From assembly GCA_902779055.1 (NCBI GenBank), contig CACZAD010000019.1, positions 1 through 64,000 on the forward strand: a DNA stretch of 64,000 nt, written 5' to 3'. The DNA is from Fibrobacter succinogenes. Its GTDB lineage: Bacteria > Fibrobacterota > Fibrobacteria > Fibrobacterales > Fibrobacteraceae. Positions 6,685-14,439 of this stretch are shown here, piece by piece. Position numbers and translations under genes: made by a program. Position 1 is the stretch's first letter. The number at the start of each line of letters is the position of its first letter. The notes beneath the pieces were generated by a model, which was given only the letters and a program-made list of their open reading frames with translations, had not been told where the DNA came from and made no database searches.

Positions 6685-7855
6685 GGTATTGGACATTGCG
6701 CGTGAAGCTCTCGGCTCTGTGGCTAGGGCGGCGGCGAAGGTGCCTGTTCTGGATAGCAAATACCACGTGAAAGACCGCTTACGAGGCCCTTGGCCTAAAG
6801 GCCCGTTTTTGTGGATGCACGGGGCGAGCCTTGGCGAATGCACGATGCTTTTGAACCTCGCGAAGTTCCTCAAGGAAGACTTGCCGAACTGCCCGCGCAT
6901 TCTGATGACGACGCAAAAAGTCGAAGTCTTGCCGTTTATCAATGAGTTTGGTGCCGATGTGGAGGCTTGCGTTGCTCCGGTCGATACGCCGGTCACGATG
7001 AAGCATTTTATCGCGTCGGTGCAGCCGTTGGGGCTTATCCTTGCCGAAAATGAACTTTGGCCAGGCTACCTTTCTTCGATGCAACGAATCTCGACAAAGC
7101 CTTCTGTGGCGCTTGTTTCTGGGCGTTTCCACCGGGCGCTTCCCGGGATTGATTTTTCGGCGGTGGGCTATGCGAGCATGCAGACGGGGTCTGACCTGTC
7201 GCGCTTTTTGGGCTTTGCCGCCCGTGCGAACATTTCGCGGATGATGATTGGCGGTGACTGGAAGCTTTTGCCGTGGGTGCGCTCTGGCGTGGCCGTGACG
7301 GCTCCTGAAAATCCGACAGTCGATACGGCGTTCATCTCGATGCATATCCAGGAATGGTCGAGCCTTTGCCAGATGGTCGTGTCGTCGATCAAGCGTCAAG
7401 AAGCTGTTGTGCTTATGCCGCGTCGTTTGTCCGAAGTGGCGGAGTTCCGCAAGCAGCTGGCGGATCAGGAACTTGTTGTCGTGGACTGGCCGCAAGTGCA
7501 AAAGGGCGCGGTCTCGATTGTCTCGCAGTTCGGTGCCACAAAGAAGGTGCTTGCGGTTTCGAAGTCGGCCGTCATTGGCGGCTCGTTCTGCAGGACCCTC
7601 GGAGTCCACAACTTTTGGGAGCCGCTCCAGCAGGGCGTCGCGACTTGTGTCGGACCGTATGCGAACGGCCAAAAAGAAACGGTGGCAACGCTTGTCCGTG
7701 AGGGCGTGATTGCGCAAATTCGCTCAACGGCGGAATATTCCCGACGCAACAAGCCCGATGTCCGCTTGGTGCAGACGTTCCTGGCTCACGAAAGTGCAAA
7801 GATTAATGATTCGTATCAGCAGTTGGTTGAATTTTTGAAAAACTTGCTCAAATAA
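6677..7855 (+). CDS. waaA: 3-deoxy-D-manno-octulosonic acid (Kdo) transferase
   Basis: 392 residues of the GT30 family, which transfers Kdo from CMP-Kdo to lipid A precursor at the inner face of the inner membrane. Diagnostic motifs are WMHGASLGE near residue 46 (its Glu is the presumed catalytic base) and ENELWP near 124. The C-terminal half has the Rossmann-like donor-binding domain with GGSFCRTLGVHNFWEP near 305, equivalent to the family GGS...GGHN-PLEP motif, here with V-H-N-F-W. It is slightly shorter than the usual 420-430 residues and its N-terminal anchor helix is weak. It overlaps the preceding gene and is followed 12 bases later by ispH. Confidence 0.92.
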   Translation: MLKVLDIAREALGSVARAAAKVPVLDSKYHVKDRLRGPWPKGPFLWMHGASLGECTMLLNLAKFLKEDLPNCPRILMTTQKVEVLPFINEFGADVEACVAPVDTPVTMKHFIASVQPLGLILAENELWPGYLSSMQRISTKPSVALVSGRFHRALPGIDFSAVGYASMQTGSDLSRFLGFAARANISRMMIGGDWKLLPWVRSGVAVTAPENPTVDTAFISMHIQEWSSLCQMVVSSIKRQEAVVLMPRRLSEVAEFRKQLADQELVVVDWPQVQKGAVSIVSQFGATKKVLAVSKSAVIGGSFCRTLGVHNFWEPLQQGVATCVGPYANGQKETVATLVREGVIAQIRSTAEYSRRNKPDVRLVQTFLAHESAKINDSYQQLVEFLKNLLK

Positions 7856-7867
7856 ATTAGGTGAATT

Positions 7868-8800
7868 ATGAAAAAACTCGTTTTGGCTACGCCTCGTGGA
7901 TTCTGTGCCGGTGTCGATCGCGCCATTCATGTGGTCGAAAAGGCTATTGAAAAATTCGGAACCCCGATCTATGTTCGCCATGAAATTGTCCATAATAAGT
8001 TTGTCGTGGAAACCCTCAAGAACAAGGGTGTCGTGTTTGTCGACGAACTGGATCAGGTTCCAGAAGGATCTGTTGTGATTTTCTCGGCGCACGGTGTAGC
8101 AGAACGTATTTACGAAGATGCTAAGGTCCGCAATCTCCAAGTGCTCGATGCCAGTTGCCCGCTGGTGCTCAAGGTCCACTTTAGTGCGAAGCGCCATTAC
8201 AATGCCGGTCGCCATATCATCCTGATTGGCCATGCCGGTCACGCCGAAGTCGAAGGGACGCTGGGTCAGCTCCCCGAAGGCGCAATCACGCTTATCCGTA
8301 ACGAAAAGGACGCGGAAACAGTTGAAGTACCTGCGAACAAGGAACTTGCCTACATCACGCAGACGACGCTTTCCGTGGCCGAAACACGCAAGATTATCGA
8401 GGCGCTCAAGCGCCGCTTCCCGAACATCATCGGGCCGGAGGCGGGGGACCTCTGCTATGCGACGGGCAACCGTCAGGCGGCAGTCCTTGAACTTTGCTCC
8501 AAGGTCGATATGCTCTTGGTCGTCGGGGCGAAGAATTCCTCGAATTCCTCCCGCTTGATGGAACTTGGGCTTGAACAGGGACTCCCGAGCCACCTGATTG
8601 CCGATGTGAATGACCTCGATATGTCCTGGTTCGAAGGTGTCGAAACGGTCGGACTTTCGAGCGGAGCGAGCGCACCGGAAGTGCTGGTTCAGGGCGTTGT
8701 CGATTTCCTTAAAGAAAAAATCGAGGGCCTTCAGGTCGAAAATCTTGTAAAATTAGTGGAAAATACTAAGTTTAACTTGCCAAAGGCACTGCAAGATTAA
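7868..8800 (+). CDS. ispH: 4-hydroxy-3-methylbut-2-enyl diphosphate reductase (IspH/LytB)
   Basis: 310 residues, the last enzyme of the MEP isoprenoid pathway, reducing HMBPP to IPP and DMAPP with a 4Fe-4S cluster. The three cluster cysteines are in GFCAGV (near residue 15), DASCPLV (near 98) and DLCYATGNRQ (near 198). Also present are FSAHGV, TQTTLS and NSSNSSRL, typical substrate-binding motifs. The ribosome site TTAGGTG precedes the ATG. It is the last gene of the ABC-methyltransferase-waaA-ispH run; the rpmB promoter begins just after its stop. Confidence 0.97.
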   Translation: MKKLVLATPRGFCAGVDRAIHVVEKAIEKFGTPIYVRHEIVHNKFVVETLKNKGVVFVDELDQVPEGSVVIFSAHGVAERIYEDAKVRNLQVLDASCPLVLKVHFSAKRHYNAGRHIILIGHAGHAEVEGTLGQLPEGAITLIRNEKDAETVEVPANKELAYITQTTLSVAETRKIIEALKRRFPNIIGPEAGDLCYATGNRQAAVLELCSKVDMLLVVGAKNSSNSSRLMELGLEQGLPSHLIADVNDLDMSWFEGVETVGLSSGASAPEVLVQGVVDFLKEKIEGLQVENLVKLVENTKFNLPKALQD

Positions 8801-8809
8801 ACTTTAGCC

Positions 8810-8838
8810 TTGACAGTTTTGAAATTTTTAGCTAAAAT
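8810..8838 (+). promoter_or_regulatory. Promoter of rpmB
   Basis: Consensus TTGACA (8810-8815), 17-nt spacer and TAAAAT (8833-8838), 29 bases before the rpmB ATG. Confidence 0.85.
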
Positions 8839-8867
8839 TGCTGCCTGTAAAAACAACGGAGTTTAAT

Positions 8868-9089
8868 ATGAGCCGCATTTGTGAAGTTACCGGCAAGGCC
8901 GGTCTCGTGGGCAACATGGTTTCCCACTCTAACCGTAAGAAGTTGATGAAGCAGCTTCCGAACCTCCAGAAGAAGCGCTTCTACATTCCTGAAGAAGACC
9001 GCTGGGTAACGCTCCGCGTTAGCGCCGCTGGTCTCCGCACCATCAGCAAGCTTGGCATCCAGGCTGTTGCTCAGGAACTCGGAATCTAA
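8868..9089 (+). CDS. rpmB: 50S ribosomal protein L28
   Basis: 73 residues beginning MSRICEVTGK, the standard L28 start, followed by the conserved SHSNRKK segment and VSAAGLRTISK. The ATG at 8868 is preferred over a frame opening ten codons earlier because it has a ribosome site (CGGAGTTTAAT) and fits the family length. It has its own promoter and terminator and is a single-gene transcript. The first Cys pair of zinc-binding L28 forms is not complete (only C5 is visible), so this is probably a zinc-free type. Confidence 0.97.
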   Translation: MSRICEVTGKAGLVGNMVSHSNRKKLMKQLPNLQKKRFYIPEEDRWVTLRVSAAGLRTISKLGIQAVAQELGI

Positions 9090-9115
9090 TTTCTTAGATT
9101 AAAAGTTTACGAAAG

Positions 9116-9142
9116 CCGCTATGTTCTACATAGCGGTCTTTT
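9116..9142 (+). terminator. Terminator of rpmB
   Basis: CCGCTATG-TTCTA-CATAGCGG stem followed by TCTTTTG. Confidence 0.85.
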
Positions 9143-9156
9143 GTGTTTTTATTCCA

Positions 9157-9315
9157 TTTGTCATCCCGGTCACTGTGCCGGGGTCGCCTTACGCAATTCC
9201 TTTGTCACCCCGGACTCCAATGTCATCCCGGCCTTGTGCCGGGACGGGGTCGCCTTACGCAATTCCATTTGTCACCCCGGACTCCGTTCCGGGGTCGCCT
9301 TACACGGTTCCTTTT
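9157..9315. repeat. Three to four copies of the dispersed palindromic repeat
   Basis: Repeated units of TGTCAYCCCGG(N)CCGGGGTCGCCTTACGCAATTCC. The spacer after each palindrome is also repeated. No gene lies in 9143-9437; this block, a terminator hairpin and one further repeat fill it. Confidence 0.9.
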
Positions 9316-9320
9316 CATAC

Positions 9321-9356
9321 AAAAAAGCCCCGGCGTTATGCCCGGGGCTGTTTTAA
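9321..9356 (-). terminator. Terminator of the dnaQ-like gene
   Basis: AGCCCCGGG-CATAACG-CCGGGGCT on the minus strand followed by TTTTTT. Confidence 0.75.
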
Positions 9357-9415
9357 AGGAGATTCCCGCTTACTTCGGCTCCGCTCAGCACAGGCTCCGG
9401 CGGGAATGACAGGCG
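9357..9415. repeat. Palindromic repeat with an enlarged loop
   Basis: GGAGATTCCCGC ... GCGGGAATGACA arms of the dispersed repeat are separated by TTACTTCGGCTCCGCTCAGC plus nine more bases instead of the usual short loop. Confidence 0.7.
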
Positions 9416-9437
9416 TAGTGATGTAACTGTCTACTTC

Positions 9438-10085
9438 CTACTTTCTAATAAACTGTGGGACGCCCTTGTACTTGGCCATAGCCTGCATAATGCTACCCAT
9501 TTCCCAATCCTTTTCCTTGAGGCGGCGGCGCAGGAGGGCGACGAACACTTCCATGAGCATTTCGCAGTCGTACACGGAACGGTGCATCTTTTCTTCGTCG
9601 ATGGTCATCGAGATTTCACCGCGCTTCATGAACATATTGGCCATAAAGCCGAGCTTGTGGTTCGCGAGTTCCGGCATGATCGTCTTCGAAATGGCGAGGC
9701 TGTCGACGACCGGGTTGCCCGGAGTGAACTGCGGATTTTGTTCGTAAGCTGTACGCAAAAAGCTCGCGTCGAAGTTGGCGTTATGGGCGAGCAAAATGGA
9801 TCCCGGACCGCAGAATGCGGTGAACTGCTTGAGGGCTTCGCCTACAGGCGGGGCGTTCTCGACCATCTTGTCGGTGATATGGTTCACGCTGGAAGCTTCG
9901 GCGGGAATGAGCATATTAGGCTTTACGAGCGTGTCAAATTCCGAGATGAGCTTTGGTACTACACGGCCGTTTTTCACTTCTACGGTGAACTTTACGGCGC
10001 CGATTTCAATGATTTCGTCCTTGCGATTGACGAGTCCAGTCGTTTCCAAGTCGAATGCGACAAATTTAGGAGGTAATGCGATCAC
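9438..10085 (-). CDS. DnaQ-like 3'-5' exonuclease (DEDDh family, DNA polymerase III epsilon type)
   Basis: 215 residues from a GTG at 10085 that follows AAGGAAAACAGCC; an ATG at 10142 would run 77 bases into the upstream gene. ExoI is AFDLETTG at the N-terminus, ExoII LLAHNANFDASF near 110 and ExoIII HRSVYDCEML near 175, giving the D-E-D-H-D active site. This is a single-domain exonuclease that could serve as proofreading subunit or as a general DnaQ-like nuclease; the sequence alone does not decide. It overlaps the 3' end of the DUF374 gene by about 20 bases and probably shares its transcript. Confidence 0.88.
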   Translation of the reverse strand: MIALPPKFVAFDLETTGLVNRKDEIIEIGAVKFTVEVKNGRVVPKLISEFDTLVKPNMLIPAEASSVNHITDKMVENAPPVGEALKQFTAFCGPGSILLAHNANFDASFLRTAYEQNPQFTPGNPVVDSLAISKTIMPELANHKLGFMANMFMKRGEISMTIDEEKMHRSVYDCEMLMEVFVALLRRRLKEKDWEMGSIMQAMAKYKGVPQFIRK

Positions 10086-10671
10086 GGCTGTTTTCCTTTT
10101 TTGAATTATTTTCGGGCAAAAGATACTTAATTTCGATGTCAATTGATGACAGGGGGAGCGGAATTATGAAATTATCCCACCCGTTCAGGCGAAAATGCCT
10201 GCCGTACTTGATGCAAAAGAGCCAAAGTGGGCGTCCGCTGGCCTTGGACAGCCAAAGCGAACCGGGTTTTACCTGGAGGGCTGGGCCGCGGGGGCCGTCG
10301 AGCGCCATGCCGACAAAGCGGTTGTCGCGGAGCGACTTGAGGAGATGCCTCACGTTGGTTGCTCCGTGCGTGTCGGATCCGCGTGTGACTATATAGTGGA
10401 GCCGCTTGGCCGCTTGTGCGAAAAATTCCCCGTCGCTGGATTCCGAAACGAGAATGTGCACGTTCTTGTCCTTGAATGCGGCGCAGCTCGCGAGCAGGTC
10501 CTTGTGCCACAAACCGAGAATCCCTGGCCGAAAATCTTCGGGGACGGTCAGGCGTATCCGGAGGCTTCTCATCCAGAGTGCGCCAAGGGCGGCGAGGAGT
10601 CTTGTCTTCAGAGGGGTAAGTTTCACGCGTAAAAAATAGGTAAAGGCGGGGCTTGGGGCAACAAAATGCAA
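10066..10671 (-). CDS. DUF374 lysophospholipid acyltransferase-like protein
   Basis: 201 residues matching the DUF374 group within the LpxL/PlsC-like acyltransferase superfamily. GLWHKDLL near residue 54 carries the His-x4-type catalytic motif region, SESSDGE is near 79, and MALDGPRGP near 120 is the family hallmark. These proteins are thought to acylate a lipid in Gram-negative envelopes; the substrate is not known. The gene is transcribed away from tRNA-Cys, and the exonuclease start lies inside its last codons. Confidence 0.85.
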   Translation of the reverse strand: MHFVAPSPAFTYFLRVKLTPLKTRLLAALGALWMRSLRIRLTVPEDFRPGILGLWHKDLLASCAAFKDKNVHILVSESSDGEFFAQAAKRLHYIVTRGSDTHGATNVRHLLKSLRDNRFVGMALDGPRGPALQVKPGSLWLSKASGRPLWLFCIKYGRHFRLNGWDNFIIPLPLSSIDIEIKYLLPENNSKKENSRDRITS

Positions 10672-10700
10672 TTTTTTTTGACTTTTTTCGGACTTTACCC

Positions 10701-10729
10701 TTGTATTCGTTTAAATAATTACTTATATT
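10701..10729 (+). promoter_or_regulatory. Promoter of tRNA-Cys
   Basis: TTGTAT (10701-10706), 17-nt spacer, TATATT (10724-10729), ending 14 bases before the tRNA. Confidence 0.8.
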
Positions 10730-10743
10730 ACACCCGCAATTAT

Positions 10744-10816
10744 GGCGACGTACCCAAGTTGGTAAGGGGCGAGTCTGCAAAACTCTTATTCGGCGGTTCG
10801 AGTCCGCCCGTTGCCT
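10744..10816 (+). tRNA. tRNA-Cys (anticodon GCA)
   Basis: GGCGACG pairs with CGTTGCC; the anticodon loop CTGCAAA gives GCA; the T arm is GGCGG-TTCGAGT-CCGCC. The discriminator is T, as expected for tRNA-Cys. CCA is not encoded. A terminator follows directly. Confidence 0.95.
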
Positions 10817-10820
10817 CTGA

Positions 10821-10853
10821 AAAGACCTTTCGTGAAAGCGAAAGGTCTTTTTT
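10821..10853 (+). terminator. Terminator of tRNA-Cys
   Basis: AAAGACCTTTCG-TGAA-AGCGAAAGGTCTTTTTTT; long stem with T run. Confidence 0.85.
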
Positions 10854-10931
10854 TGTTCGTTCAAGACAAGTGAAATGTGACCGATGCCGTGGTGGATTGG
10901 ACTGTGCCGAGGCGTCGGTGGATGCAAAATG

Positions 10932-10963
10932 CAAAAAAGCCCGCGCACTTGCTGTGGCGGGCT
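10932..10963 (-). terminator. Terminator of the AT-hook-like gene
   Basis: On the minus strand AGCCCGC...GCGGGCT followed by TTTTTTG. Confidence 0.7.
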
Positions 10964-10985
10964 ATGAAAAATAACTGTCTACTTC

Positions 10986-11633
10986 CTACTCCGCTGCCGG
11001 CGGAAGCGGGTTCTTGCGCGGACGGCCGCGTGGACGCTTGACGGGCATTTCGGCTGCGGCTTCCGGATGGAGCGCCTTGTTCTTTGCCATCAGCGCTTCA
11101 CGGATTTTCTTCGCGCGTTCTTCGATGCGCTGGCGGGCGAGGTCTGCTGCCGACACGATGACGGCCTTGGGCTTGTCTCCCGGTTTTGCGCCGAACGAGC
11201 CCTTGAGGATGCGTCCGGAAGGTGGCTTGGGCGGTTCCGAGATGACGCTTGTCAAAACGCGTTTCGGAGGTTCTGCCGGCGAACTCTTTTCGATGATCTT
11301 CTTGACATCGGCTTCTTCGGATTTGGGCGAACTGGACTGCGAGGAGGCGAGCTTCTTCAGGATCTTCTTGATGTCTGCATCGTCTTCTTGCGGCTTTTTG
11401 CTTTCGACCTTGTTGTACTTGGCAACCAGCGAGTCGAATTTGGCGTTTTCGCTCCTTTCTTTTTGGGCCAGACGTTCGCGCTTGGACGGGCGCTTGGCTC
11501 CGTTGTGCCTTTTGCCTACAAACTTTTTCTCTTTGCTTTCAGAGTTTCTGATGATTTCTTCATCGGAAAGACCGCGCAGTTCTGGCGGTACTTCTGTGAT
11601 TTGGAGATTCTCTTTATTCATGGAATCCGTCAT
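10986..11633 (-). CDS. Lys/Pro-rich protein with a C-terminal AT-hook-like motif
   Basis: 215 residues, very charged and low-complexity, with no globular family that I recognise. The C-terminus has KRPRGRPRK near residue 202, an AT-hook-like motif (core RGRPRK) that binds the minor groove of AT-rich DNA in known proteins. Pro/Ser/Lys-rich linkers (EPPKPPSGR, SSQSSSPKSEE) and two related segments, DIKKILKKL and DVKKIIEKS, suggest an internal repeat. The middle has one likely helix (AADLARQRIEERAKK). A nucleoid-associated role is a reasonable guess only. It is a single gene with its own terminator. Confidence 0.7.
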   Translation of the reverse strand: MTDSMNKENLQITEVPPELRGLSDEEIIRNSESKEKKFVGKRHNGAKRPSKRERLAQKERSENAKFDSLVAKYNKVESKKPQEDDADIKKILKKLASSQSSSPKSEEADVKKIIEKSSPAEPPKRVLTSVISEPPKPPSGRILKGSFGAKPGDKPKAVIVSAADLARQRIEERAKKIREALMAKNKALHPEAAAEMPVKRPRGRPRKNPLPPAAE

Positions 11634-11782
11634 GTTTTTGAGTCTTTGTAGCTGTTTTGGGCTCTGTCAAGGTTTTTTTTGCACTTTTTTTGCAAAAACT
11701 TTTGGAGAAAATTAAAAAAATTTGAAAAAAGTGTTTGTCAAGGTCTAGAAAAAATTTTCTTTATGGACTATTTTTGGTGTAC

Positions 11783-12421
11783 ATGCTTCGGTTTACACAA
11801 GAAATATCTCTCGCTCTGCGCTCTATCGCTAATGAAGAAGAGTCGCATGAAATGTAATTCCTCGGAATCAGGTTGGTTCCCCGTCGTGAAGTCACGTACC
11901 CTATTTTTGACAAGTACCCGCCAAAGGACGGGGATGAACTTGTTGCAAGAGTTGAGGATATGTGGTCTCAGCCGTATAGGGAATTCCAGTACGCGGCTTG
12001 TGACTACCTGTTCCGTCATCGTGTGCTTCTCGGTGGCCAGCACCTTAGTTTTTTGAAAAAGCTCATCAAGACCAGAGCCTGGCGCGATACGGTCGATACT
12101 CTCGCATCTTGCGTCCTGGGCGACCTTGCTTTGCGTCTTCCGGCTCTCCGTACCAAGATTGCGTCATGGATCCGCGACCCGAACATTTGGGTGCGCCGTA
12201 GCGCAATTATCTTCCAGGTGCAGTACAAGGACCGCACGGACTGGCCGCTTTTGCGTCAGTTCTGCCTGACCTGCGCTAAGGACGATGACTATTATATCCG
12301 TAACGGAATCGGCCGCGCACTGTCCGAATACGCACGCATCAACCCGACGGAAGTACGTCGTTTTGTGCAGGACAATGCATTTGCCGAACAGACTGCTCAG
12401 GAAATCTTGCGCTTGATTTAA
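11783..12421 (+). pseudogene. AlkD-like DNA alkylation repair protein, interrupted by an in-frame TAA
   Basis: From 11873 to 12421 the frame encodes the HEAT-like repeats of the DNA alkylation repair (AlkD-like) family: AWRDTVDTLAS (with the family W and D), NIWVRRSAI, IGRALSEYARINP. The same frame upstream, from ATG 11783, gives a plausible family N-terminus (LALRSIANEEESHEM) but stops at TAA 11855-11857, just before FLGIRLVPRRE. The expected few residues between the two blocks are also missing, so a small deletion probably created the stop. A shorter protein could start at TTG 11873 (182 residues). The usual Trp of the IGWALREY motif is Arg here, which also speaks for loss of the glycosylase function. 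Confidence 0.6.
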
Positions 12422-12440
12422 GCGAAATTGCCTCGGCTTT

Positions 12441-12470
12441 TAAAGACTCTCGGAAGAGGGTCTTTTTTTT
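12441..12470 (+). terminator. Terminator after the alkD-like gene
   Basis: AAAGACTCT-CGGA-AGAGGGTCTTT with eight T; the stem holds one bulged G. Confidence 0.7.
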
Positions 12471-12474
12471 GTAT

Positions 12475-12528
12475 TGTCATGCCCGCCTCCTTTGTCATCC
12501 CAGACTCCGTTCCGGGAGGGCATCTCCC
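12475..12528. repeat. Dispersed palindromic repeat, nested form
   Basis: TGTCATGCCCGCCTCC...GGGAGGGCATCTCC arms surround a second copy, TGTCATCCCAGACTCCGTTCCGGG, giving one element inside another. Confidence 0.8.
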
Positions 12529-12675
12529 TTATTTACTTTTCTTTTCGGATTTCGTCTTTTCCTTTAGCGGAAAGGCGAACTTGCCCTGAAGAACGCAACC
12601 TTTTGCCCCCGGGTCGCATTCCTGTTTGCGCTTTTCGCAGAACGTTTCATTGAGGTATTTACATTCCCAGCTCAT
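12529..12675 (-). CDS. 48-residue cysteine-containing small protein
   Basis: Begins MSWECKYLNETFCEKRKQEC and ends in a Lys/Ser-rich tail. Four cysteines at positions 5, 13, 20 and 27 are spaced 7-6-6 and suggest a small metal site or disulfide knot. The ATG has an excellent ribosome site (GAAGGAGATTCTT). I do not recognise a named family. Its stop lies one base from the palindromic repeat, and it is divergent from the small membrane protein at 12801. Confidence 0.65.
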   Translation of the reverse strand: MSWECKYLNETFCEKRKQECDPGAKGCVLQGKFAFPLKEKTKSEKKSK

Positions 12676-12800
12676 AAGAATCTCCTTCTTGAAAGAGGTG
12701 GTTGTGCTTGCTGCACTTTTACTAATCTAATCAAAAAGTGGGCGAATAAGCCTATAATTTTGAGTGGGAATGGTCTAATTAAAATGTATATTGCTTGTAA

Positions 12801-13244
12801 ATGAAGAAAAAACGAGCGAAAAAATCGGTGAAAAAGTCGTACAAGGCGAAAAGTTTTGTGGGTGTTTGCCTTTTTTTAATACCTGCACTTTTTGTGTTTG
12901 TTGTGTTCGGAGTTCAAGTTGGTTACGATTTTATTGTAAATGATTTTGATGACATTAGAGAACATTTATCTATATGGTTTTTTGTCGTATATTATGTTTT
13001 TATTGGTTTTATACTCTTTTTGATTTTGAATTTGAACCCGATAAGGATAAATATTGATGGTGATGAAATTGAGTTTGTCTATGTTTGCCGGAATAAAATT
13101 CGCGTAAATATTGATGATGTAAAAGTGCTGAGCTATGCGGACTATGGAAAAACGTGGTATGCCATAGTGTATGTACGCAAGCGATTGATGCGTATTTCTT
13201 CAGCGGAATTCCCGGCTTTGAAATATTTGTTTGAAAAAACTTAA
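12801..13244 (+). CDS. Small two-helix membrane protein with PH-like C-terminal domain
   Basis: 147 residues. The first 18 are nearly all Lys, Arg, Ser and Ala. Two membrane helices follow (near 19-45 and 57-78). The last 65 residues are soluble, beta-rich in appearance (INIDGDEIEFVYV...IRVNIDDVKVLSY...) and resemble the bacterial PH-like membrane-associated domains. The gene is markedly more AT-rich than its neighbours, which may indicate recent arrival. I cannot assign a function. Confidence 0.65.
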   Translation: MKKKRAKKSVKKSYKAKSFVGVCLFLIPALFVFVVFGVQVGYDFIVNDFDDIREHLSIWFFVVYYVFIGFILFLILNLNPIRINIDGDEIEFVYVCRNKIRVNIDDVKVLSYADYGKTWYAIVYVRKRLMRISSAEFPALKYLFEKT

Positions 13245-13249
13245 AAACA

Positions 13250-13351
13250 CTCGCCTTAATCAAAGTGGCACTACTGACGTAGTGCGCTTTGTGGCGGCTC
13301 GGTCATAGGAAAATGTAAACATTTTCCTGCGACGCTCGCCTTAATCAAAGT
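13250..13351. repeat. 17-bp direct repeat, 85 bp apart, enclosing two hairpins
   Basis: CTCGCCTTAATCAAAGT occurs at 13250-13266 and 13335-13351. Between them lie GCACTAC-TGAC-GTAGTGC and GGAAAATG-TAAA-CATTTTCC hairpins. The second copy contains the last codons and stop of mqnC, so the first looks like a displaced copy of that gene end. Confidence 0.6.
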
Positions 13352-14375
13352 TTAGTGAGCGGCGGTAGGGGGTGAATCCTGCGTTTTTGATGAAATTTTC
13401 GGCCTGTTCGATGGTCGTGAGCCCGTGATTCTTAAGCACGTTCTCTTCGATGACGATGCTGTTGATGTCGTCGGCGCCGGCGTGCAGCCCGAGTTCACCT
13501 AGCGAAAGTCCCATGCCGAGGAGCGAAACTTCGATATGCGGAACGTTGTCGAGGTACAGGCGGCTGAGCGCGAGCAGCTTGAGGTATTCGTCGCCGCGCA
13601 CGTGGCGGATCGGGAACTTGTCGGTTTGCGGCTGGAATGTCCACACGACAAAGCTCTTGAAACCGCCTGCAATGTCCTGCGTCTTGCGCACGTATTCCAG
13701 ATGCTCGATGACTTCTTCGGCGGATTCGGCGCTGCCGATGACGATGTTCGCGCTGCCGGGGAGCCCCTTTTGGTGACAGGCGGCAAGAGTGTCGCACCAC
13801 TGCTGTGCGGGGAGCTTCTTTGGACTCAGAATTTGACGCATGCGGTCGGAGAGGATTTCGGCGCCTGCGCCCGGGACGGAACTGAGGCCAGCTTCCTTGA
13901 AAATGTCGAGCAACTTGTCGAGCGTTATGTTGTTGAATTCCGCAATGCGGACAAGTTCAACAGGCGAAAAACCGCGGACCTTGACGCCCAATTCTTGCGT
14001 GAGCATTTTCAATACATCGGTGTAATAGCTGAGAGGAATTTCCTTGTTGACTCCGCCCTGCAAAAAAATCTGGTCGGCGCCTTTGGCTTTTGCTTCGAGC
14101 GTCTTTTGGCGGATTTCGTCCAAACTCAAGACGTATGCTTCGGGGCTGTGGGCGCTGCGGCAAAAACTGCAAAAACTGCAGGTCACTTCGCAAACATTGG
14201 TGTAGTTTACGATGCGGAACGCGGTGTAGCCCACGCGGTTCCCGGGGAGTTTCGCCTTACGCACAGTGTCTGCGGCTTCGACAACTTCGGTCCAGGGGAC
14301 GTTCTTCAAAATTTCGAGCCCTTCGGCTGGCGTGAGACGCTCTTGAGCGATTGTTTTATTTAACAAGGAATTCAT
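13341..14375 (-). CDS. mqnC: Cyclic dehypoxanthinyl futalosine synthase (radical SAM, menaquinone synthesis)
   Basis: 344 residues. The radical SAM cluster motif is C62-x3-C66-x2-C69 (VCEVTCSFCSF). GAGAEIL near residue 190, the WCDTL..H segment and VVWTFQPQTDKFP near 258 are closer to MqnC than to the related MqnE, which has an AEIF...HP pattern. The enzyme cyclises dehypoxanthine futalosine in the futalosine route to menaquinone, expected in an anaerobe without the classical Men pathway. Other mqn genes are not in this window. The stop is inside a short direct repeat. Confidence 0.88.
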   Translation of the reverse strand: MNSLLNKTIAQERLTPAEGLEILKNVPWTEVVEAADTVRKAKLPGNRVGYTAFRIVNYTNVCEVTCSFCSFCRSAHSPEAYVLSLDEIRQKTLEAKAKGADQIFLQGGVNKEIPLSYYTDVLKMLTQELGVKVRGFSPVELVRIAEFNNITLDKLLDIFKEAGLSSVPGAGAEILSDRMRQILSPKKLPAQQWCDTLAACHQKGLPGSANIVIGSAESAEEVIEHLEYVRKTQDIAGGFKSFVVWTFQPQTDKFPIRHVRGDEYLKLLALSRLYLDNVPHIEVSLLGMGLSLGELGLHAGADDINSIVIEENVLKNHGLTTIEQAENFIKNAGFTPYRRSLNFD

Positions 14376-14439
14376 TGCTTGTAATTATAGTAAAGTTGTT
14401 CATGGACTAATTGTCCACGATACTGCTATTAAGGTTCGT

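Noticed and set aside
10740..10934. A minus-strand frame ending near GLEPPNKSFADSPLTNLGTSP
   Set aside because: Translation of the complement of tRNA-Cys and its terminator.
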